Origin: Pleurobrachia bachei | Taxonomy: Eukaryota > Ctenophora > Tentaculata > Cydippida > Pleurobrachiidae | DNA length: 59,840 nt | Reading direction: 5' to 3' | Assembly: GCA_000695325.1 (NCBI GenBank) | Contig: AVPN01000209.1 | Span: 2,943 to 62,782, forward strand | Shown: positions 10,355 to 20,446 of the stretch, piece after piece | Layout of the letters: each line of letters opens with the position of its first letter | Numbering within the stretch: the first letter of the stretch is position 1 | The notes under the pieces: generated by a model | What the model was told of the DNA's origin: nothing | What the model saw: only the letters and a program-made list of their open reading frames with translations | Databases searched by the model: none | Translations under genes and position numbers: made by a program

Positions 10355-11196
10355 GAACACCCCTTCATCTCGGAACGACAAGTCGTGTGCAGGGAGCGGG
10401 AGTGTCTTGGTCACGTTCCAAAGGGCTGGACACCCACTATCCTATCAAAGATAGAAGGTGATGAGATCCTCCTGTCCTCCACGTGTAATCGAACTGAACA
10501 GGATATGTGTAAAGCGACCGATTGTGAGAAACACAGCACGAATTGTACTGTTCCCGCTGTGGACTATGATCTTTGGTGCATGGTGAGTTTTCAGTTTTAA
10601 TACCGGATATTATCGACTTACACAGCTGTATCCTGTATCCTGTATACAGAATAATGAAGCGGTATGTCGGCGCAGCTGCAGAGCCCGTTTTGTGATTCCA
10701 GGTCGCGCTTAGATATTGGACCTAGGGTATTGAAGAAATGTGTTTATGGAGGCCCAGCAGTAGAGTAATTCGAGTGATCTGATGCTTCCGCATTATAAGA
10801 TTTCTACACACACCTATAATCTATATTTCCTACAGGGTTCATCGTGCACCCATTGCAACTACACACAACAAAGTGAGGATGAATGTTTGCCCTGTGAGGG
10901 TAGCGAGTGTATGAATTGTGATGAAATAACTTGTTACCATGGCTACTGCATACAACTTGTGGAGAAAATTGCATCGGTAAGATTATAATTGGAATACATT
11001 ACACTGCTCTACTGATTCGCGCTAATTTGGAGAAATTCTTCTTGCACACGCCCTTTTTTTATAAAGGCATTTTCTATTTCAGGAGTTGGAGTTTAACTAT
11101 ACGTTTGTGCGGCCTCTTGATGGGCAATGGGGAGGGTACTCAGAGATCAATGGAACTGGCACCTGGAATGGCCTGGTTAAGGATCTCTTAGATAAG
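10355..11196 (+). CDS. iGluR cassette b fragment: exons 12-14 only
   Basis: Exons 10355-10582, 10836-10976 and 11083-11196 are intact copies of S1 exons 12-14 with good splice sites. The sequence then enters a G-run and the gap at 11240. The three exons are nearly identical to those in cassette c. It may be a real extra duplication or an artefact of joining two haplotypes across the gap. Confidence 0.7.
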
Positions 11197-11239
11197 GTGA
11201 GATACTTTTGGGGATGATTAACCGCGTCACAGGTGGGGG

Positions 11240-11414
11240 NNNNNNNNNNNNNNNNNNNNNNNNNNNNNNNNNNNNNNNNNNNNNNNNNNNNNNNNNNNNN
11301 NNNNNNNNNNNNNNNNNNNNNNNNNNNNNNNNNNNNNNNNNNNNNNNNNNNNNNNNNNNNNNNNNNNNNNNNNNNNNNNNNNNNNNNNNNNNNNNNNNNN
11401 NNNNNNNNNNNNNN
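11240..11414. other. Assembly gap (175 N)
   Basis: The run starts in a poly-G stretch of cassette b. It ends inside sequence matching the region 3' of the first cathepsin gene. True length and content are unknown. Confidence 1.
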
Positions 11415-11585
11415 TCATCCTTGAAAATGATCGCCAAATCACTTTATCGAACGATCGATAAATTAATTTGGTACAAACCAACAAACACAATTCCTATTAT
11501 ACATGGGCACTAGTATTCAAGATATGTATCTGTTTTGGGAAACCGCTCCGGATTAATGATTTAACAAACTGTGTCCTCCCCCCAG

Positions 11586-14500
11586 GAACACCCCTTCATC
11601 TCGGAACGACAAGTCGTGTGCAGGGAGCGGGAGTGTCTTGGTCACGTTCCAAAGGGCTGGACACCCACTATCCTATCAAAGATAGAAGGTGATGAGATCC
11701 TCCTGTCCTCCACGTGTAATCGAACTGAACAGGATATGTGTAAAGCGACCGATTGTGAGAAACACAGCACGAATTGTACTGTTCCCGCTGTGGACTATGA
11801 TCTTTGGTGTATGGTGAGTTTTCAGTTTTAATACCGGATATTATCGACATACACATCTGTATCCTGTATCCTGTATACAGAATAATGAAGCGGTATGTCG
11901 GCGCAGCTGCAGAGCCCGTTTTGTGATTCCAGGTCGCGCTTAGATATTGGACCTAGGGTATTGAAGAAATGTGTTTATGGAGGCCCAGCAGTAGAGTAAT
12001 TCGAGTGATCTGATGCTTCCGCATTATAAGATTTCTACACACACCTATAATCTATATTTCCTACAGGGTTCATCGTGCACCCATTGCAACTACACACAAC
12101 AAAGTGAGGATGAATGTTTGCCCTGTGAGGGTAGCGAGTGTATGAATTGTGATGAAATAACTTGTTACCATGGCTACTGCATACAACTTGTGGAGAAAAT
12201 TGCATCGGTAAGATTATAATTGGAATACATTACACTGCTCTACTGATTCGCGCTAATTTGGAGAAATTCTTCTTGCACACGCCCTTTTTTTATAAAGGCA
12301 TTTTCTATTTCAGGAGTTGGAGTTTAACTATACGTTTGTGCGGCCTCTTGATGGGCAATGGGGAGGGTACTCAGAGATCAATGGAACTGGCACCTGGAAT
12401 GGCCTGGTTAAGGATCTCTTAGATAAGGTGAGATACTTTTGGGGATGATTAACCGCGTCACAGGTGGGGGTGGGGGGGCGATTGAGATTTGTGGTATCCG
12501 GTCAGGGGGAGACTCGAGATCACGTCCCACCTCCCATTAGACCTCGTCAAAAATTTGAAATGCTACTGACATTTTAACGCTTTCATTTCGACAGCGGATT
12601 GATATAGCAACGGTTCATTTCTCTATCAACGCTCAACGAGAGAAATACATTGATTTTAGTGTGCCTTTCATGCAAGTGGGTGAGTAGAGAAATGTTGACT
12701 CTTGGGAATGAGAAAAGGCTTAAATGCTATCTGTTTGACTCTTGGCAATCTAAATCTCTTTGGACCAAAGACTTTGGTGTCACCCGCGCCAACCCGATCA
12801 TAGCGCACTGTTGGATTTTATTCTGAACTGATCCAGTTCTATATCTTCTATTCATCAGGTCTGGCCGTGGTAGTGAGAGCTGAGGTTGATGGGAGTAACG
12901 AGTACTTCTTCCTTCAACCTTTTGATCCGGATGTCTGGTAAGTATCACGCAAATAACGCGTGAGAATTCTCTCAGATAACACGTGTGTGTTTTATATCTC
13001 ACGCGTGACTAACTATCTCACTCACGCGTGACCTAGGTACTGCGTGATGTTGAGTGCATTTCTTATCACTATCATTGTGTGCGTGTACAACAAAATATCA
13101 CCCTACGGACTTTACGGACGGAAAATGCACGCTCTGATGACGTGTCGCTGTGAAGTCTGCAAAATTCGACAGCGGAAGGCGAAGGTGAGGTTTAAAAGAA
13201 GACTAAATGGTTGAATTTGACATGTTTCTTCCCTATTGATGAACCCCTCCCTAATCGCCAAACGCTTTATGAATCTTCAAGGCAAATAATAAACAACCCT
13301 TGATCCCAACTGCAGAACAAGAGTAGGAGTTTGATAAAATGGCAAAGTTACCAGTGTCTGGTTGAGGAGGTAGATAATTATGGGGAGGATCGATTGGGTA
13401 AGATACGGTTATAACAGCTGTGATAGTTTCTAGAATCCAAACTCTGAGAATGTGTATACGCTCTTCATTCCTTGGTTGAAGCGTTGCCCGCGTAGCGGGC
13501 AAACCCCGAAGGACATGAGGGGCGCGACGTGCCCAAGTTGAAGCGATATCCCTACCCCAATCTTGTGTAATTTGTAATTGGGGAACCCACGGCCAGTCAC
13601 CATGAACTCCCCCTCCCCTAGAGGCTCTCTCGATCTACGGCTCCGTAATGCTGATTGACAGTAGCTTTCTGAAACAAGGCGTCATTTACGGTGCATCCTC
13701 CAGTACTAGTGGCAGGATGTTGTTGTCTTGCATTTGGTACTTTGTCATTATCCTCTTTTCCATGTACGTCGCAAACCTCGCCGCCTTCTTCACAGGTTAA
13801 CACTGTGTGTGGTTACCATGGTAACGTTGTGTGGTTACCATGGTGACATTGTGTGTGGTTACCATGTGGTTACCATGGTAACATTGTGTTTGGTTACCAT
13901 GTGGTTACCATGGTAACATTGTGTTTGGTTACCATGGTAACATTGTGTGGGTGTATTGTATCCCTGTCTGTATCGGTGAGGAAGGCGGCATGGTTGGCGA
14001 GTGTACAAAGAGAGGAGAAGTCACATCCCGAGTTCACCCAGCTCGTTTGGACTCCACAATTGGTAACCATGGTTACCAGCGTACAGTTACCCCATAGTAA
14101 CCAGCCTAGTTACACCATATAGTTACACCAGCCCTTCCCCTCTAGAATGGTTGAACATGGGTAACTCTGCTTGGCTGGTGGTTGCCTCTCTGCTCCAACA
14201 AGGACCTGTAGAGGGTGCCCCCTACTGTCTCAGCGGCAGGACAATACTATCAGTTTGGTGGTTTTTCATGATGATCCTCATTGCTATGTACACTGCCAAC
14301 CTCGCTGCCTTCCTCACCGGTACTGATTTTATGTAGCACGAGTTCTCTGATTCACCCCTCATGGTGACATACCAGCCTGGTGTTTTTCTGTGTTTTTAGA
14401 TACTTTGGGTTTTAGCATTATTCACACATGAAAGCTTGTACCGTGTATATCTGAGCAAGCTGCAGCTCACAAACCTCTACTTCTAGCTCTCCATTTCCAA

Positions 14501-16589
14501 CTATCCCTCTCCCTTGCAGTAACGAGAATGAAGGCGGGTATCAAGGACGTGGAGGACCTACTGACACAAAACAAGCTAAAATGGGGAACAGTCAACTCTA
14601 CTAACCCGGAAACACTGTTAAAGGGAAGCGAGAAGGTCGAGTATAAGAAGCTAGCTGATAATTTGGATAATGTTGATAATGCAGAAAAGGGGATAGAGCG
14701 GGTTGCAAAGGTACGTTCATCTGTTGGACTTCGCATAGACATCTGGTGCGGGGGGTCGCGCTAGGTGTCTATGCCAGCAAGTTCATCTGCACTTTTCAGA
14801 TTGAGTTACTGCATTAATCCAGTTCATATCACTTTCCTTGGGGCGCGCAAAGACTGCCCATGCCCAAAATCTTGCCCATGTGGGCAAGATTTTGACCAAA
14901 CTTGGTCATTTGCCCAACAGAACATCCAAGAACATGCAAGTGCTGAGGTTTTATATTGGGCAGGTGCACAGTTACTCGACAGTCTATTTATGGCTGCAAT
15001 TTCTGGCTGTTATTTATGGCTGCTATTTATGGCCGCTATTTATGGCTGCTATTTATGGCTGCTATTTATGGCTGCACGCAGCCAGAAATAGATTTAGCAA
15101 GCAGCCAGAAATAGCAGCCAGAAATATCAGCCAGAAATAGCAGCCAGAAATAGCAGCCAGAAATTGCAGCCAGAAATAGCAGCCAGAAATAGACTGTCGA
15201 GCAACTGTGCACCTGCCCAAAATAAAACCTCAGTGCAGCACTTGGATGTTCTGACTCTGTTGGGCAAATGACCAAGTTTGGTCAGTCTGCGCAACTTGGT
15301 CAAAATCTTGCCCACATGGGCAAGATTTTGGGCATGGGCAGTCTGTGCGCGCCCTTGGTCGACCCTGTATTAGAAACTAAAAACACTTTCCATACTTGGA
15401 TATTGTTTGCTCAATGCCATGATATGATTATTGTCCTAGGAGAACTATGCGTTTATCTACGAGAGTGCGTATTTGGAGTACCAAGTTCAACAAACATGTA
15501 ACTTGGTCATTGCTGGGGAGAAATTCAGCAAATTTGGGTATGTTTTTGGGTTTTGTGACATTTTCTGCATGATCATATAGCTCCACCCCCTGAAAAGTGA
15601 GAGACTATAATTTTCATCATGACATCTGATCCTGTTTGTGGTGTTACATAACAACTTGTGTGTCTGATCCCATAGGTTCGCGTTTGGATTCCCTCCTAAC
15701 TCCCCTCACCTTGACCTTTTCAACAATGTAATTCTGAAGCTGAGAGAAAAGAATGAACTCGATAATGATTGGGTAAGCTGCTAAATAGGCCATAATTACT
15801 TACACTTAGTTGAACTTAAGAAGATAGATACAGTTTTAGCCCTTTTGTATAACAATTGAGTCTCTGATTTTAGGAAAAAATAAAAGATCAAGCGAGAGAG
15901 GAATCGGAAGCAAAGGCCCTCAAATCCAGAAATAAGAATGAAACTGCAACCGCTTGCGTGGTAAGTAAGAAATGTCCTTCTGCACCAGCTCCTAGTACAA
16001 AACCACAAGGATAGTTTCTAAACCGAATTTCTAATATATTTCAGAATGGTAAACAGAACGTCCAACAATCGACCTCTAAACTGGATATGAAGAACCTATC
16101 AGGGTTGTTTACTGTCATCTTTATCGGAGTCGTGACAAGTTTTATCTTCCTTATTGCCGAGTACAGTTTCGCGTGTTTTGAGGACGTATACGGGAATGTG
16201 TATGGGAACGATGTTTCCGATCAAATAAATGTAAGTTTCGGTATGTATTTGTAAGCAATCAATACATCATGCGGATTGCGGAAGAGCCTAAAAAAGACAA
16301 AAATGCAGATGAAGATCATATAATGAAGGTCATATCTCTATTATCCCATTATCTAATTTTCTCCTATTTTCAGAGACCCAAATCGGTAGCCCAAGCGTTT
16401 GCCCGCCGTCTCAAGTTGACCTGGCAGGACATTCTCTCGCACTGGTTCATATTCGAGGGATTCAGAATGCTAGCACCCGACATAGACTGTCCAAGTAGTG
16501 GTGACGAGGGGGATCAAGCCCTCCCACCCGGGGGACGAGAGTCTCCTATGGGTAGTGAAGATAGACTGAAACGCTGCAAGGTTTATTGA
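11586..16589 (+). CDS. iGluR cassette c plus receptor C-terminus (exons 12-25)
   Basis: Exons: 11586-11813, 12067-12207, 12314-12427, 12595-12679, 12859-12937, 13037-13184, 13316-13397, 13622-13795 or 14146-14319, 14520-14710, 15440-15537, 15676-15772, 15874-15960, 16045-16230, 16374-16589. Phases close, and with exons 1-11 they give 1134 residues, a normal iGluR length. Exon 22 carries the S2 signature FAFGFPPNSPHLD and VILKLRE. Exon 24 has M4 (GLFTVIFIGVVTSFIFLIAE). The C-terminus is cytoplasmic, basic then acidic, ending at TGA 16589. This cassette has no amino-terminal-domain exons of its own and must be reached by splicing from exon 11 or by a separate promoter. Confidence 0.88.
13622..13795 (+). 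CDS. iGluR alternative pore exon 19A, cassette c
   Basis: Same length (174 nt) and phases as 7842-8015. I count ten codons that differ from cassette a, all synonymous, so the Lys-bearing pore and MYVANLAAFF gate are unchanged. Confidence 0.82.
13803..13946. repeat. GTTACCATGGTAAC palindrome array, cassette c
   Basis: At least five GTTACCATGGTAAC-type palindromes lie between exons 19A and 19B. Further partners are near 14060-14105 (GGTAACCATGGTTACC, CATAGTAACCAG). It has more copies than the equivalent region in cassette a. Confidence 0.75.
14146..14319 (+). CDS. iGluR alternative pore exon 19B, cassette c
   Basis: Same length and phases as 8267-8440. Seven codons differ from cassette a, all synonymous, including the first codon completed across the splice (GAG to GAA). 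Confidence 0.85.
14840..15355. mobile_element. Foldback-type element inserted in intron 20 of cassette c
   Basis: Long imperfect terminal inverted repeats begin GGGCGCGCAAAGACTGCC (left) and its complement near 15340-15355 (right). They continue through CCCAAAATCTTGCCCA. The interior holds tandem TATTTATGGCTGC units facing GCAGCCAGAAATA units in inverted orientation, so the whole element can fold back. The equivalent intron in cassette a (about 8890-8905) lacks it, so the insertion is younger than the cassette duplication. No coding capacity. Confidence 0.8.
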
Positions 16590-16955
16590 AAGTCTATAAG
16601 GGTGTTGATTCACTTTTAATACTATGTAGCTTCTACATTGTACTATAATTGTAGAGTGTAGTGTGAATCAGCCTGACGTCTCAAGCTAAACTCAATGTTG
16701 GTATAACAATTACAAGCTAGATAAAGTTTCCTATGTTTTATTTTACATGAGTAGATCGTGAAAGATCGAGGTCTGAAATTTATCACTGAAAATTTTAGCA
16801 TTTCAGGATTTGACTGGTGAAGCGGTGGTCTTATGGAAACATTTAATTTATTTTTTTGCACTGATATAGAAAGAGTCAAAACTATTTTTTTTTGGTTCCC
16901 GTTTGTTCATGTAATAATTTCCTTTCTACAATTGTTGTATAGAAAACTATTTATC

Positions 16956-17186
16956 AGTAGCTGATTTCTTATCAGTAGCTGATTTCTTATCAGTAGCTTA
17001 TTTCTTATCAGTAGCTGATTTCTTATCAGTAGCTGATTTCTTATCAGTAGCTGATTTCTTATCAGTAGCTGATTTCTTATCAGTAGCTGATTTCTTATCA
17101 GTAGCTGATTTCTTATCAGTAGCTGATTTCTTATCAGTAGCTGATTTCTTATCAGTAGCTGATTTCTTATCAGTAGCTGATTTCTG
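16956..17186. repeat. 18-bp minisatellite (TTATCAGTAGCTGATTTC)n
   Basis: About twelve nearly perfect 18-bp copies lie just 3' of the receptor gene, where the transporter-end duplication begins. Two degenerate copies in the opposite orientation lie at about 18269-18306. An open frame across the array is a by-product of the repeat length. Confidence 0.9.
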
Positions 17187-17255
17187 TTGGTGGCGCCGTC
17201 ACCTCTTTTTGTTTTACCACGCAATGCGCGGGAGTTGTATTACTATTACAACTTA

Positions 17256-17433
17256 GGGCGGAATCACACCGAGATTTTTTTCGAAAGAATATTGTTTCGA
17301 CCCACCAAACCCAACCGAAAAGTTTCGTTGGTTCTTCCCAGCAGGCGTTCAGTTGTTGTGAACACCTTTGGGCGCGGCGCATTGGCACGTGCATCTTGGC
17401 CAATTCTTCGAAGATCTCGGTGTGATTCCGCCC
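17256..17433. mobile_element. PIF/Harbinger-like MITE, TTA target duplication
   Basis: 178 bp with inverted ends GGGCGGAATCACACCGAGAT, flanked by TTA on both sides. The 3-bp TTA duplication is typical of PIF/Harbinger. No coding capacity. A second copy at 18493 has another element inserted in it. Confidence 0.75.
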
Positions 17434-17797
17434 TTACAACTTGAAAGTTGCTTTGTTAGTATAGGGTGACAGCGTCACCAATATTTAAAAACAAACCTAA
17501 AAGACGGTATATTATTTAGGAAAAATAGAAACATGTTATAAAACGACAATGTGCAAAACCTGCTAACTCTACGTTGGGTTTTAAAATCATCGTGCGAGAG
17601 TCTTCAGAAAAAAAATATAATGTTAACACTTCTCGACATATCACTGATGGCTCTCAGTCTTTCTCAAAACAGTCTCTGACTCAATCATATGTCACACACT
17701 GAAAGTTCAATCATACATCACACACTGAAAGTCCAATTTATTCCGAGCTTATCATCATCACGTGGTGATTGATATCTGCATACGATGTTCCACTTGA

Positions 17798-18170
17798 TCA
17801 AATAAAGATGAGTCCCGCAATACAGCTCACCCCACACGGGACAGCCAGTAGTATCAAAAACACCTGCAAGAATACAATTGAATTATTTAATTAGTTAATT
17901 GGTAAAACAATAAACACTAATAGCTGTGGTGAATTCTCTAAATCAAAATTTCGAGAACACACGTTTTCTACAGCTGCGAGACCCCCGTGTGCGGTGTCTC
18001 TGTCACCAAATCAAAATGCAAAACACTTACCAGATCACTATAGAGGGTGACGCTTCCAATGGACAGGAGATAGAACAGGAGACATCCAAATAGCTCCCCA
18101 CTCAGACAGATGCTGTATTTGAGAGAGATGTCTCTGTGTCCAAACAGCTCAACTAGTGCAGGGGCTATTC
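17798..18170 (-). CDS. Distal duplicate of the last two MFS transporter exons
   Basis: Exon 18031-18170 (140 nt) encodes GIAPALVELFGHRDISLKYS and the following helix. Exon 17798-17863 encodes VFLILLAVPCGVSCIAGLIF and a final Ile-stop. Both match the nearer set (19782-19921, 19527-19592) with the same lengths and phases; differences in the final exon are synonymous. They can serve as alternative 3' terminal exons of the transporter or be a redundant copy. Confidence 0.78.
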
Positions 18171-20393
18171 CTGGAAGAAGGAGAGTTTTTGTTAGTAAAT
18201 AGTAATGACAGACACACTATAACTCAGCTCTGGGCTCCACGCACTGACACACTCTTACTAAACCTTCCAGTTACTGATAAGAAACCAGCTACTGATAAGA
18301 ATCAGCTCAAATCATTATCAATATGAAAAAGCATGAAAGAGATATCAATCAAACTTAAATGACTATATCAGAAAACTTCTTGTTGACGGTGCCGGCCTAA
18401 TTCAAAACGATCTCAAGTTCAGCCCGAGCTGATCCTGACCTCTTTTTGTTTTACCACACAATGCACGGGAGTTGTATTACTATTACAACTTAGGGCTGAA
18501 TCACACCGAGATATTTTTCGAAAGAATACCTTACTCTCGTTAATTAAGCTCGTATATTTCAAGAAACTTTTTTTCTAGGAAACTACAAGTACAGGTGTAA
18601 GCAATCCAAAAACAAAGCCATTTTTTTCTTTATCATGAAACTAATATAAACAAGTTAGGGGTGTTTTATTTTGTTGTGGTGTCTCTGAATTGCGTGATTT
18701 ACATTTGAAAAGTTTCTTATAAAAAAGTTTCTTCCTAAAGCGTTTCTTAAAAAAAGAGAGTAAGGTATTGTTTCGACCCACCAAACCCAACCACACGGAA
18801 AAGTTTCGTTGGTTCTTCCCAGCAGGCGTTCAGTTGTTGTGAACACCTTTGGGCGCGGCGCATTGGCACGTGCATCTTGGCCAATTCTTCGAAGATCTCG
18901 GTGTGATTCCGCCCTTACAACTTGAAAGTTGCTCTGTTAGGGTGACAGCGTCACCAATATTTAAAAACAAACCTAAAAGGCGGTATATTATTTAGGAAAA
19001 ATAGAAACATGTTATAAAACGACAATGTGCAAAACCTGCTAACTCTAAAGTCGGATTTTTTGAAGTTGTCACCCCCCTGGGTGGCGCGCGAGTCGTATTT
19101 GCGCGTGACAGCCCCCACTTGCTCTTACTTCTTGGCCAATTTGGTCAAACCAAAGTTTTACGGACTCGAAAAATTATGCTATTTCCGGTGATATCCGTTT
19201 TTTTTGCCGAAAGGTGAGAGCAAGTGGGAGCTGTCACGCGCAATTACGACGCCGCGCGACAAAAGGGGGGTGACAACTTCAAAAAATCCGACTTTACGTT
19301 GGGTTTTAAAATCATCGTGCGAGAGTCTTCAGAAAAAACACATATGATGTAAATACTTCTTGAAATATCACTTATGACTCTCAGTCTTTCTCAAAACAGT
19401 CTCTGACTCAATCATATGTCACACACTGAAAGTCCAATCATACATCACACACTGAAAGTTCAATTTATTCCGAGCTTATCATCATCACGTGCAGTGATTG
19501 ATATCTGCATACGATGTTCCACTTGATCAAATAAAGATGAGGCCCGCGATACAGCTCACCCCACACGGTACAGCCAACAGTATCAAAAACACCTGCAAAA
19601 AAGCAATTTAATTATTTAATTAGTTAATTGGTAAAACAATAAACACTAATAGCTGTGGTGAATTCTCTAAATCAAAATTTCGAGAACACACGTTTTCTGC
19701 AGCTACTAGGGAGAGGTTATCACCTGGCGAGACCCCCGTGTGCGGTGTCTCTGTCACCAAATCAAAATGCAAAACACTTACCAGATCACTATAGAGGGTG
19801 ACGCTTCCAATGGACAGGAGATAGAACAGGAGACATCCAAATAGCTCCCCACTCAGACAGATGCTGTATTTGAGAGAGATGTCTCTGTGTCCAAACAGCT
19901 CAACTAGTGCAGGGGCTATTCCTGGAAGAAGGAGAGTTTTTGTTAGTAAATAGTAATGACAGACACACTATAACTCAGCTCTGGGCTCCACGCACTGACA
20001 CACTCTTACTAAACCTTCCAGAAGTAACACAGCACTGGCAGACGGTACACATGAACAAATGAACAGACAATACGGACAGATGAACAGCCATTTGATGTAT
20101 GATTGATTGACTTTCGGACTTCTAATACATGACCCTCTGGGCCTCAAAAATTTAATCTCATAGAACAGTAGTGTAATCTTCAGCATCACGGGTTAGAGCA
20201 TCCAATATTTATATTATACATAAATGATAGAAGATAATTGAAGCTAAACAGTAGACATATAATATCTTTTCCTTATCGATTCTTATTCAGTGGGGGAGTG
20301 GCTATAAGCCGTTTATAGCTCAAGTTAAACGATCGATGAGCTGTTATGGGGGTTCAGTCATCGCGGTAAGTGCTTTAGGGAGGGAACGGAACT

Positions 20394-20446
<53 letters not shown>

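Noticed and set aside
11177-11513. ORFs spanning the N run, and those at 42588-43549
   Set aside because: They consist of translated N characters.
16956-17186. CRISPR-like array
   Set aside because: Units are contiguous 18-bp repeats without unique spacers, in an animal genome.
16907-17224. Minus-strand ORF of repeated RNQLLI
   Set aside because: It is a by-product of the 18-bp minisatellite, whose unit length keeps frame open.
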